From: Pteria penguin
Lineage: Eukaryota > Mollusca > Bivalvia > Pterioida > Pteriidae
Direction: 5' to 3'
DNA length: 64,000 bases
Assembly: GCA_035048485.1 (NCBI GenBank)
Contig: CM068580.1
Span: 54,412,475 to 54,476,474, forward strand
The notes beneath the pieces were generated by a model, which was not told the DNA's origin, ran no database searches, and saw only the letters and a list, made by a program, of their open reading frames with translations. A program made the position numbers and the translations under genes. This document shows, piece after piece, positions 22,745 to 32,961 of the stretch. Numbering within the stretch: position 1 is the first letter of the stretch; each line of letters opens with the position of its first letter.

Positions 22745-23580
22745 AGAACTAAAGTTTACACATGTTGATTTGCGCTGTCTGAATACTTTTTACATATGTT
22801 CTTATGTACCTCGTATAAACATCTGAATTCCATCGACCAAGAGATTGTATCAGATGGTCAGGGATACCACCAGCAGCTGCAGTAATGGCGGCACCAATTC
22901 TGAATGAGTGACCTGAATATCCTTTATCATTTAAACCTATTTTTGACAGAATTCCTTGAAAACATGTAAAAAAAATAACCCCTTGACAAAGGGTTCCCTA
23001 CAAGTATGTTGTCTTTAAACAATACATTATGATTATTTGGAAAACATAGGCTGAGTCTTTTCCCATAGTAACCTTTCACATTTTTAACTGGGTTTAAAAC
23101 CAGGTTTTCAAATGTCTTTATATCAACACGTTGATGAAATGGGTCTGTCTTAGATGATCTCAATGTTATTGTGTAAAAACTTAAATCTTCAGCTATATCT
23201 TGTTATATCTTGAGTCTTTATATAATCAATCCTATTTTTTGTTGTAAACTCCCCACATCTAAGAAATCAAAAGATAGCCATATTACATACACATTTCATC
23301 ATAAGATCTAAAAAGGGAGTAAAAAATACCTCTGTTCAAACAATGATATAACTGGGTCAAAATGGAAAATGTGATAAGTAAACGCTTTGTTTTACTATTA
23401 CACTGTTGCTTTTTAACACCTCGTAATACATAATGAAGTCTCTCATAATCTTTAAACATAATAGACTGACCACCCTTCAAATAGAAAAATTTGATACCAG
23501 CAAGGTAGGTCTTGACAGTCTCATATTTCAATTTCAACCTTAGTTGACAATTAGTAACAAATTACACAAGAGTGTTCTCA
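22745..23580 (-). pseudogene. Tyrosine recombinase of the DIRS-type element (main part)
   Basis: On the minus strand: YETVKTYLAGIKFFYLKGG is a SAM-like N-terminal end. Box I follows with FLRCGEFTTKN, then SSKTDPFHQ. The box II region is GHSFRIGAAITAAAGGIPDH, with LGRW and SDVYTRYIRT. The Arg, His-x-x-Arg, Trp and Tyr residues expected of a phage-integrase-type recombinase are all present. Such enzymes integrate circular DIRS-class DNA through a 3'-phosphotyrosine. A W-to-stop change (TGA near 23266) and frameshifts near 23300 and 22980 break the frame. Upstream codons lie on the far side of the nested element. Confidence 0.85.
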
Positions 23581-23801
23581 TCTACAATACGGCATATCGT
23601 AACTATCAAATCCGTTCACATTTTGTTGTTTGGCATGCACATTGTGCTATCGCGGGAAGCGATAACCTACGAGAATGTGGGCATCTTTTTGTTTACGTTA
23701 GAGCTAAAGGCAGTAAAGAAGAGAGATCGCGCAATGAACTGATGTATTGTTGAAATATAAAGCTTTCAGCGTTATTTTTTGTTTTGTTTGTGATGTAAGC
23801 A

Positions 23802-26445
23802 ATGGTTCATTTGCATTGTATAGCGGTGGGCTGCAGCAATGATTCGCGAAAAATAACAAAATGTGGAAATATCCAGACATGTTGGATGCAAATGGGAACG
23901 TAGTTGCTGTTTTCCCTTTGCCATCGGCAGCACGATTCCCCAAGCAAAGGAAATCATGGATTAAATCACTCAGAAGGCAAGATTTCGACCCAGGCATCAA
24001 AGAAAGATGGCACAGCGTATGTTCGAAGCATTTTGTAGACGGGAGACCCACAGAGAGAAACCCAATTCCTACGTTGTTTCAATACAACAATTTCAAATGT
24101 CCAGTAACAGAAAGGCCAACAAAGAGTGCCACCAATGCAAGGTATTACTTGAATTCTTTTTATATTTATGCAGATTATATTTACTGATGTTCTGCAGTAA
24201 CTGAGATAGCTAGGCATTCAAATTCAGCCTAAATCAGGTAAGGTCCAAAGCCAATCGATACAATATAGCCCAATTGAGCTATTTTTACCAACTTTGTCCA
24301 CTTCATGCACAGTTTCATGTGGTAAGTAAGGTCACAACATACTTTTAAGTGAATATATAATATTACAGCTACTGATGCATGTTCAGTTCATTTTTGTGTA
24401 GCACAACATAAACATGCAATTTGTACAATTGCATTAATTTTCATACAAAAATAAATACTTCATTCAAATTCAGCATTAATGTAAATTGTAGTACCATTAA
24501 ATTTGAAAAAAAAGGTTGTCTGAGAATACAAAAAATGATATAAACTATTATATAAACAGGTCCGTCAGTTCAGTCAGTAAGTTGTTGAAGGATAAACCAG
24601 GGCATCAAGAAGATACATGTACAGGAAACAAAGATGCGCATGCACATGTACATGTACCAACCCAACCAGAATTCACTTCTACCAGTATGTCAGGCTTTTA
24701 TACAGGGATTCAATATGAGGTTGAAATATCAACAAAACAGACAACAGATAAGTTGCAAGGTATTGTGGATTGTGTTAATGACAAAATACAAAAGTTTTTA
24801 ACTACACAAATGTATAACTGTCACTGGTTATATTGGCCCAGTATGAAGCTGATTAATCATGGTGATAGAACAACATTTTGTAATGAGAATGTTGTGGGTT
24901 TGATTCCCAGACTGATCAGACCATTCTCATGCCCAGTACATAACTTATTTATCTATTTATTTACATGTAATTTAAGGAATTGATTTCCTCCTTCAGGACT
25001 TGATGCATTATGTGTTGTCATTGTAATGATATGCAATGCTGTGATGGTCAGTTCTTTTATGAATGCTACTGTCAGATAAAATAACCAAAGCAATGAAATT
25101 CAGGAATTTACTGAGTGTTTGATGCTTGTTTTTGCAATTTTGATATAAGATAAGAACTTCGCCCGTTCTGTCTTGTTGCTTTATATTAATAACAATTAGG
25201 TCTATGCAGGCAGATTTTACAAAATCTGTTAACACTTTATGCAGCCATACTTGCTTGCATGGGTCGGCTCTTATTAATTGAACCAACAATACATGAAGGA
25301 TAAAGGTTATATATCAAACACATTTTTATCATTCCAAAGTAGCCATGTGCAATCCCAGTTCCAATGGACCACACCTACATAACAATCAACAGGAATGAAA
25401 ATATCCAGGATCTATCTGACGTGAATGTCACTGAGCTGATGGACAAAAATATCATGCTTCAAAAAGAAAATGAGATGTTGAAGATATATAAAATCAGTTT
25501 AATATGCATAATGCGATACAGCTACAAGCAGTGTATACATATACAGGTGACTTGTATGAAATCTGATGTCATTAGTCAGGAAAGCAAAGTTTTAACTCCT
25601 TAACCTGTTTAAGGTATCATGTATTAGATGAGGTTTCGTACATACAAAATTTACATTTTACTCTTAGTACTTCATCACATTATTTGTGAGTTAACAAATG
25701 CATGCGTTTGTGCCAGACTTCTGTCTCCTAGATGCAGGGCATGCAATTATGTTGACATGCAAGATATATGTCGATCAACTTGCAGAAGAATTATCTTTTA
25801 AATCAATAAGCAATGTATACATAATTATCTTGCATGTCAATATAGTTATTTTGCGTGTGGAATATTAAAAAAAATAACTTGTATGTAAAAGGCAGACGTA
25901 TACAACCATAGTTAGTATTTAACTTCATTCAATGGGAAAATCCATGAATCATGATCATGCAGTATTTGATATCTTATTTACAGGAAGAGTGTTCAAAACT
26001 GAACTGGGACAATATGCAACTTCAGAAGGAACTTATGGAAACCAGAGAAGAATTTCATTCGAAGTTTGGGACTAAAAAGGATGAAACATTTCGAGGATTT
26101 TTAATTGAGAGGCTTACAAAGACAGATCTTTGTGCCTGTATTTTTCTTGGATTACCATCAGCAATGTTTTTTAATTGGATTATTTAACATTTTGTGTGAC
26201 AGTGCATCTAAAATGAAGTACTGGAAAGGCCCATCATCAAGTGATTCAAAGAAATGGCATGAGAGAAGCAAAAAGAAGTCAAGAAAATTAAGCCTTTTTC
26301 ATGAGTTTGTGCTATGTCTACTCCGTTTTAGGTTAAACCTTAGCCTAGAATTTCTTGGATTATTGTTTGGTATTTCTATGTCATCTGCATCGTCAATATT
26401 TACATCATGGATTTCTCTCCTGAATCAAGTATTACCGTACATGTA
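23802..26445 (+). pseudogene. THAP-domain transposase, 5' exons (copy 1)
   Basis: Four exons. Exon 1 (23802-24141) encodes a THAP zinc finger: HCIAVGCSNDSRK, then FPLPSAARFPKQRKSWIKSL and VCSKHFVDGRP. One A is missing from the run near 23849, shifting the frame. Exon 2 (24560-24759) and exon 3 (25359-25546) join in phase and encode a linker and coiled coil. Exon 4 starts at 25984 (EECSKLNWDNMQLQKELMET), has a 1-nt shift near 26180, then SLFHEFVLCLLRFRLNLSLE with FGISMSSASSIFTSWISLLN, the helix-turn-helix that precedes the DDE domain in this family. Exon 4 is cut at 26445 by another element; the DDE part resumes at 29547. The THAP finger would bind the TIR. Confidence 0.75.
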
Positions 26446-27159
26446 CCGTGGAAGTTGGAAAATCCTCGTTGCCTCGGTGGGCAGTCCACGTCTGTCCTCC
26501 GTGGACACCACGGGAGGCCAGTTTTCTGTCCACGTTAATGTTTATAATACAATTTGCCATCTACCTGTACTTGTCCTCTCGAGGTCAAAGCGGACAAGGT
26601 TTTCACACCTTTTACCTGTACGTGTCCCCTGGTGGACAAAACGGACGAGCTTTTCACACCTTTAAATTAAAATTGTCCCACAGTGGACGTAAGAGACATT
26701 ACATACATGTGCCTGTATTTTACAAACCGTCAGACGTAACGTGTTGTCATGTTGTCTTTAAAACTACGTTCGTGAAACTTCCAGATTATTTTTATATATA
26801 TTTTTGCTTCCGCTAAACCTCCTGAAAGACAGATGCAAATATTAGTAACGGCCCCGATAACCTATAAACCGGCTGTTAATAGAGCGTAGTTTTGAAAAAC
26901 GAGTGAATACAACAATATTGCCGTGGAAATGATGTCAGTTATTTTAAGATTTATTATTATTATTTTGATTCTTATTTTTTGTGACCATGTGCGCGAATAT
27001 CTTTCTTGCCGGTATTATGTCATGTTAATCAAAGAACATTAACGATAGTTTCACTTGTTCACAGCAGGTATCGGACATTTACGATTAACTCCTTTGTTAC
27101 CATATCCATAAATAGAAAAAACCCATTCTGTATGACAATTTATTTGAATGTTTGATAAT

Positions 27160-27194
27160 CAAGGACTTATAAACAAATTGTTTATAAGTCCTTG
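27160..27194. repeat. Perfect 15-bp-arm hairpin
   Basis: caaggacttataaac (27160-27174) and gtttataagtccttg (27180-27194) are exact reverse complements around aaatt. It lies inside the 3.1-kb non-autonomous element. Confidence 0.8.
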
Positions 27195-27702
27195 TGATAA
27201 TGGAATAAATTAAACTGAAATAATTGAAATGATTTTCTCAATTTATGGCGCCAGACTCGGGTGTTTTGCAAAAAATCAGAAAACACGATGTTTTATTTTG
27301 ATTAAAGAAAAAATAGATAAATAAAATAAAAATCACAATGTTTTCTAAATCACCCTTAGTTGAAAGCATCCAAGGTGTTCCCCTATTGTGGAAAACGCCT
27401 GATCATTCATGTGTGAACCAACTTTTTTTAATTTGAGCCACAGAGGTGTGAAAATCTCTAGTGTGAAGACTGTCATACATGTACATCCCATTGCATATAC
27501 ATGTATTCTATCGTTATATGTGGGTGTGTATTAATAAATTGTGTACTAGCATTACTATTTTATATTTGAAAATTAATTATTATCAGATTTCTTGTGATTT
27601 ATTACTCCCCCTCAACAGCAAAATCTAAGAACCATATCTCCGGCAAAGGGAGAAAACCCAAAAATGAATACCCCCACCCCTTCTTTTATTTGTACTTGTT
27701 GA

Positions 27703-27736
27703 CAGGGACGTATATATCTAGATATATACGTCCCTG
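27703..27736. mobile_element. 34-bp perfect palindrome flanked by a 7-bp direct repeat
   Basis: cagggacgtatatatct is followed immediately by its exact reverse complement. ttgttga occurs directly on both sides (27696-27702 and 27737-27743). This looks like two transposon ends joined with no interior, still bounded by a target duplication. The CAGGG start suggests hAT-like ends. A relative with a short interior is at 29096-29132. Confidence 0.6.
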
Positions 27737-27892
27737 TTGTTGATAATGAAGAATTGTACGATGTTTCAGTCAATTATCTTATTCGCCAATACAATAGGTG
27801 ATTTTCCTATTGCAAGTCTAAGCATTGTGCTGTAAGCCTACAGGGCAAAAAATTTAAGTGAAAGATCGGCGCCACCTAACGACCGAGTTAAA

Positions 27893-28180
27893 GTAACGAC
27901 ACGTCCCCCCCCCCCCCTTCTCCCTTTTCTCTCTCTTTCTCTGCTGTGCACGAGATATCGTTTGCAAACGTATTTTAAACCTTTTCAATACAACCAAAAT
28001 ATATATTTGTGTATGTATTAATGTAAAACATGCAAGATTCAGTGTTCAGTCGGATCATCATCTTTTGTATATAATGGCATGATCGTATCCGTGAAATTAA
28101 TACAAAAATAGATACGATCGTATTGGGAAAGAATATGTAACGAGTCAAAACAATAAAAAAAGCGGAGGGGGGGGGGGGGA
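27893..28180. repeat. Poly-C and poly-G runs
   Basis: A run of about 14 C near 27905, followed by pyrimidine-rich text, and a run of about 13 G near 28168. They bracket about 250 bp of AT-rich sequence. Such runs are prone to assembly error. Confidence 0.7.
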
Positions 28181-28184
28181 GCTT

Positions 28185-28560
28185 TTCCTCTCTGTTTAGG
28201 TCAAACAGCACTTAGTCCAGGTAACCTTGCGACTGGAGCACGCGTGTTGTGTGAAGTCTATTGTTCTACTTCACCCTGGTAGCGAATAAGGGTTTGACTT
28301 ATGACACTGATTAATACACGGAATTAGACGATCATATCCGATGAAATCATAGGATACATACGGTCCTATATCTGGCAGGAGTATTTAAGAAGCTAAGAAA
28401 TTTAAAGGGGAAGGGGGTGTTTCTGAAAGATACTTTTCTTTACTGTTTAGGTAAGAAAACGACCGACACTCTAGTTTCCCTTGCGACTCCAGTGCGCATG
28501 CTTTGTCTTTTATTCTGAGATTATAAATATTTTTCAAAAGTTTGCCTGCACTTCACCAGG
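28185..28560 (+). repeat. Diverged ~240-270 bp duplication
   Basis: gtttaggt, ccttgcgactggagcacgcg and cacttcaccctgg-like text recur in the same order (28195-28280 and 28445-28560). It is an old direct duplication inside the non-autonomous element. Confidence 0.5.
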
Positions 28561-29095
28561 AAGATAAAAGAATACATAAAGAAGAAAACAGACCAAAGAA
28601 AATAATAATGAATAAAATAGAATGAAGATCAATGTCCATATGTATAAATATCTACCAGAATTAATCAAGCGTGTATTTCATCGTAGTCGCATGTAATATA
28701 TCAGAATCTGAATATGTTTATCAGAGCAATCAATAATGAATATCATATCACATATAATATGAATTTATTTGATTTTAAAGTCAGCTTTACTGTACTGAAC
28801 CCACAAGTAGTAATTCAATTCGAATCGTTGCCTTCTTTAATTAAGAGTCCGAAATAGGTATTACAAAGAAACTCGGCACGCTCTCGGAATAATAAATCAT
28901 TTTTTGTGTGCATATCCTTGGTGACTTTTGTCATACAGCTTTGTCAGATGCCTTCAGTTTTCTCTTTTAAATCACACTTATACACGCATCTGTACAATAA
29001 CCAATCAGCTTGTCTTTACCGATTTCATTCAAATACCATTGATGCACTTTTACGTAGATATACGGGTATAAAGAACGTAGTTATACGTCCAAACA

Positions 29096-29132
29096 GGGAC
29101 GTATATATCTAAAACATTATATACGTCCGTGC
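29096..29132. repeat. cagggacgtatata inverted pair
   Basis: cagggacgtatata and tatatacgtccgtg flank a loop of about 10 nt. It is the same end sequence as the palindrome at 27703-27736, with one mismatch in the right arm. No flanking duplication was seen. Confidence 0.6.
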
Positions 29133-29546
29133 TCCAGGTGCGCACTATATTTTCAATTTTTATAAAAAAAATGCGTTCTAGTTTTAAAAATATTTAGAAT
29201 AGCAGAATATCTTAAGATACATTTCAAACGTTCATTGTGTAATCAAGCAGAGGAGATTTAAAAAGATGTTAAATGATTATTAATCAAGATATCTTTAAAT
29301 CTAATTTCGTTATTTTTCATGCTTCACCGAACAAACACAATACGCATCATCATAAGGTCGCTGCCTTTTTAGCACTATCATACCCATTTACCGGGACATA
29401 TTTCGTGTCCACGTTTGACCGTCTGACGGCGCGGACAGAGGTAAATGACCACCTATATACGCGGTCAATATGGCCGATATACAGGGACAGTGTCCACGCG
29501 TGTCCGCGGCTTTACACGCCCAAATCCAATGTCCACGGTACATGCA

Positions 29547-30163
29547 AGGTATCACCCCTCCTTAAGTGGCCATCAAGGAACAAAGACATGAAACATATGC
29601 CATTAGCTTTTCGATTGAAGTATCCAAAAACAAGGGTAATTATAAATGCAACAGAATTTTATGTACAGAGGCCTAGGAATCCAACTGCTCAAAGTAAGAC
29701 ATGGTCTAATTACAAAAGTAAAAATACCTTTAAGGCATTAGTGGGAATCACTCCCAATGGAGCATTTTCATTCATATCAGATTTATGGTCAGGTAATACT
29801 TCAGACAGATGTATAACAGAGAAAAGTGGATTTCTAGATCATATTGAAAAGGATGACCATGTAATGGCCGATAGGGGCTTTTTGATCCATGACCTTTTAT
29901 TGCAAGGGGTGCTAGTTTAAATAAGCCTCCCTTCACAAGGCAATGTAAATTTGGAAAGGGAAAATTTCTCAGCGAAAGAGATCAGACAATCGAAGAGTAT
30001 TGCGTCTTTGCGCATCCATGTAGAACGTGCCATACAAAGACTGAAATCCTTCAGATTTCTTAGTAATGTCATGTATATACACTATATGTCTATTGCAAAT
30101 CAGACATTACGGGTAGCAGCTGTTTTCTGTAATTTTATGAAACCACTGGTAAGAAAGTCTTAA
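29547..30163 (+). pseudogene. DDE domain of the THAP transposase (copy 1)
   Basis: Continuation of the transposase after the nested insert. VSPLLKWPSRNKDMKHMPLA leads to KYPKTRVIINATEF, then TWSNYKSKNTFKALVGI, GNTSDRCIT and DDHVMADRGFLIHDLL. After a 1-nt shift near 29910 it continues KEIRQSKSIASLRIHVERAI and RLKSFRFL. This is the DDE_Tnp_4-like fold. In relatives the first catalytic Asp lies in IIDATEx; here that residue is Asn (IINATEF). MAD and the HVERA glutamate remain. The copy is therefore expected to be catalytically dead. It stops at 30161-30163, converging on the YqaJ gene. Confidence 0.8.
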
Positions 30164-30487
30164 CTTAGTTAATAGTCGATCAGACTAGACCATCAATTTT
30201 ATTTAATTACACCATGCATACATATATTTACTATTTTGTATGCCATGTACATGTATGTTCATTATAGGTACAGATATATTGAACATGGAATATGAATTAC
30301 AGTATGTCTTGATTAAGTGTTACATGTACAATGATTAGCTCAGTACTCAACACTCAATGTTAATAAAATGAACATTTGACACAGACCATCATATAATATA
30401 AGTTTCACTGACTGATCTCAAATTCTCTTATTCTTCTGACTCATAGTGTTTGGTTGAAATAGTAGGTGAAATAGTAACATAAACACT

Positions 30488-31560
30488 TTATCTGCATGGA
30501 CAAAACATATGGTAACCATATACAATTTGACCTAGAAAATCATGTGTACATTGTATATCACTTATAAATATGGCAACCAGATCTAATACTCGTGCATAGA
30601 ACAAAGATTTAAATTTTGGATATATATACATCTTGTAAAACAACCTCAGTTGGTCCTTCATGCTATTCAAGATCTCGCTGTCAAATACAATTCTCTGTGT
30701 ATAGATGCCAGTGTGTGTGAATAAAGTTAGGTCACACCATTCTCTTTTTGAAAGCGCTAATTGACACATAATTTGACAATAATATGGTGACCCTACACTT
30801 TTTTTCAAAATTGGATGCTCATTTTGTATACAAAAAAAATTTGAATCAAGGGCTGCAGTTTGCTTGGGACATAGGTTAGCATGGGTATATGGACATTTGA
30901 TTTCTATACAACCCTTTCCACAACATCTGCATGACACATATCCATCTGGTGATGCACCCAAGAAAGGCTCATTCTGGTCTATGAATAAACCTGTGGGTTC
31001 AAATTCTACCTCCTGGTGTTCATTTCTGAACTCTTTGAGGTATAACTCCCTGGCTTTTAATTCATATATCCTGCCATGATTAAGTGAGGGGACTGAGCTA
31101 GTGTCATAAAATGTTTTACTAAGATTTGTTTTGATTAAAGAACCATCCTCATTCCTCCCTGTATAATGCAAACAAGCATGGACATTTGATGCAGTGATTC
31201 TGCCTATTCTTTGATAATACCATAAGTCTCTGAACTCTTTGAGGTATAACTCTCTGGCTTTTAATTCATATTTCTTGCCATGATTAAGTGAGGGGAATGA
31301 GCTAGTGTCATAAAATGTTATACTAAGATTTGTTTTGATTAAAGAACCATCCTCATTCCTCCCTGTATAATGCAAACAAGCATGGACATTTGATGCAGTG
31401 ATTCTGCCTATTCTTTGATAATACCATAAATCACTCTGGCTTTGTGATGTTGTAGAGTCAAAAATTTCAATACAAACTTCATGGCTGTAATAATTACCTA
31501 CATTTCTTACAAATTCATCAAAATTTTTACAATCTGGATCTTGAGCTGAAAAAGTTTTTG
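30488..31560 (-). CDS. YqaJ-type viral-recombinase exonuclease exon (copy 1), with internal duplication
   Basis: The minus-strand exon opens after an acceptor-like ctttttcag at about 31548-31556 and runs open to 30488. It encodes LWYYQRIGRITASNVHACLH, then GLFIDQNEPFLGASPDGYVS. The nuclease core is KGCIEIKCPY, followed by SPYYCQIMCQLALSKREWCD. The SPDG aspartate and the EIK pair are the metal-binding residues of the YqaJ/lambda-exonuclease fold, and all are present. A 204-bp in-frame tandem duplication (31028-31231 and 31232-31435) doubles 68 residues before the active site. This protein is the transposon's second gene. Its likely role is 5'-3' DNA resection or end processing (inferred). Confidence 0.75.
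31028..31435 (-). repeat. 204-bp in-frame tandem duplication in the YqaJ exon
   Basis: Two nearly identical 204-bp units (68 codons each), with breakpoints at gaactctttgaggtataac and only scattered differences. The duplication is recent compared with the rest of the element and keeps the frame open. Confidence 0.85.
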
Positions 31561-31595
31561 CAACATCAACAACATTTTAATGAAAGCATTCAAAT

Positions 31596-31945
31596 TCATA
31601 TTCTGACTCTGAAGAATCTGATAATGTGTATGCTGCACATGCCTCTAAATGTTGATTTTTCATTAGTCTGTATACCATGCATTTTTTCAGTATATTTTAC
31701 ATCATTTCCAGTAACATCATACACTGGTTTGTAATTGTCAAAAGTAGGCTTTGGCTGAGATGGTTTTGAGGGATCAGGTCTGACATCCAAGTCAACTACT
31801 TTCAGAGGTCTAGTTGACTTTGTTGGAATAACCCACTTTGCAAATTTATCTGTGACACCAACTTCTGACCTGTCTGTCTGGGTTTGCACAAACTGTTGTA
31901 GGCCAAAGAGCAGAGCAGCCACATGTTTATAAGTGCCATCACCAC
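31596..31945 (-). pseudogene. SWIM zinc-finger end and linker of the YqaJ protein (copy 1)
   Basis: The minus frame reads FSGDGTYKHVAALLFGLQQF, then a linker with FAKWVIPTKSTRPL and TGNDVKYTEKMHG. The CKHVAALL-like text is the second half of a SWIM zinc finger, which here has Tyr where the third Cys is expected, so zinc binding is probably lost. Nuclease proteins of this kind order the domains SAP, SWIM, linker, YqaJ. The next exon is 31560-30488. Confidence 0.6.
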
Positions 31946-32203
31946 TGAAATGTTTTGTTAGACCATCTTGTAAGCATTAGTAATATAAATATGCATGGTG
32001 AATTAATGATGTATTTGTATAACTATAATTATTTATTCATTTGTTATTTAAAGTTTAGATGTTAAAGTTGAAGTGTTGTTATATGTTAATTTGTTTTGTT
32101 AACAATAAAGTTTGATAAGAAATGAAGTACTACTGTATTTCTAAGAATGATATAAATGTTCAAAGGTTGTAACTTGTAAAATTTAATGTACAAATGACTC
32201 AAG

Positions 32204-32750
32204 TCAGTAATACATACGCCACACATGTGCACTCTCCCGATTGTAGAACCCATCCAAATTGATCAATAGCCAAATTTTATAAGGATCTGATGTTTGGCGC
32301 TCCTCAGGGATACATTTACATTGGACATAGCTATAATTAGCACCCAGTCTTGCCAGTTTGACATCTTTGATATGACCATTTGTGTGCAGGCGATATGAAT
32401 TATCACCTTTATAACACTTTAAGCGTTCGTTTGTCCAAGAACAGGAATGTTTCAAGTAATGTTGTACATCAAACGACTCTACATTGGGCAGACTGCTCAG
32501 GTTTTCGGACTACTTAATCGTATCATTAAAAGGATGAGGATATTCTATGCCGTTTACAGTGCGGCGGGTTATGTTTTGCTTTAGCTGGTCATTTTCTGCT
32601 TTAAGGCTTATATTTTGCCGGATTGCCCCCTGGGCTATTTCAATTAGTTCGTTCTTTCTATAGCCGGTAGTTTTGACACCTTTCAGTCAGAAAACGTTTG
32701 ATTGATTGAAGAGATTGTTTACTTATGTCGGTTGGTGACGACATTGTTTT
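32204..32750 (-). pseudogene. N-terminal part of the SWIM/YqaJ protein (copy 1)
   Basis: A start-like MSSPTDISKQSLQSIKRFL lies at about 32745. A shifted frame gives GYRKNELIEIAQGAIRQNIS (SAP/helical-like), then WTNERLKCYKGDNSYRLHTN and GHIKDVKLARLGANYSYVQC followed by KCIPEERQ. The first SWIM cysteines should follow near 32215, where the frame is damaged. The gene is on the minus strand and converges on the transposase; its start is about 90 bp inside the right TIR. Confidence 0.55.
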
Positions 32751-32842
32751 GTTTACAATAGTTGCCCACGCAATGATACTAAATCGTTCTCCTTTTACGG
32801 AAGAGTTCTTATGACGTATGTAATTGTGATATGCCGTATTGG

Positions 32843-32961
32843 TAATTTACCATATGTAGCAAAAACATGAACCGCTTAATACTAAAAAGCGCAAAAAAAA
32901 TTATATGTAACTGCTGTATTAGATTCGACTGAAACCTCTAATAATTTTTCAGTCTGTTGTC
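32843..32961 (-). pseudogene. Start of the DIRS-type tyrosine recombinase (far side of insertion)
   Basis: The frame following the RT stop reads PDIILRQQTEKLLEVSVESN and then TAVTYNFFALFSIKRF. This is a typical start of a DIRS/Ngaro recombinase N-terminal helical domain. It runs into the right TIR of the ISL2EU-like element. The other side of the insertion resumes with recombinase text at 23580 on the same strand. Confidence 0.65.

Larger units (their letters stand above)
26446..29538. mobile_element. 3.1-kb non-autonomous element with GTCCACG subterminal repeats
   Basis: It lies exactly between two halves of the transposase gene. An imperfect 8-bp duplication, tacatgta (26438-26445) and tacatgca (29539-29546), flanks it. 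The ends are inverted: ccgtggaagttgga on the left, and ccgtggacattgga read from the right (12 of 14). GTCCAC/GTGGAC words cluster near both ends: 26484, 26501, 26528, 26632, 26683 on the left and 29406, 29492, 29531 on the right. No transposase-like ORF is visible. An 8-bp duplication fits hAT, Merlin, P or Zisupton-type transposition, but the ends do not start with CAG. The family is unknown to me. Confidence 0.65.
23585..32841. mobile_element. ISL2EU-like two-gene DNA transposon (copy 1, ~9.26 kb with a nested insert)
   Basis: The ends are inverted: caatacggcatatc at 23585-23598 and gatatgccgtattg at 32828-32841. TA dinucleotides flank the ends (within one base on the right), consistent with a TA target duplication. 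Inside are a plus-strand spliced THAP/DDE transposase gene (23802-30163) and a convergent minus-strand SAP-like/SWIM/YqaJ gene (32750-30488). ISL2EU (IS4EU) elements are known, as I recall, for a second gene with a YqaJ-type nuclease. The transposon sits inside the recombinase gene of the DIRS-type element, whose recombinase text resumes on both sides. Without the 3.1-kb nested insertion it would be about 6.16 kb. Confidence 0.8.

Noticed and set aside
26448..26816. ORFs continuing from the transposase into the 3.1-kb insert
   Set aside because: The target duplication shows the coding text ends at 26445; the rest is read-through of the insert.
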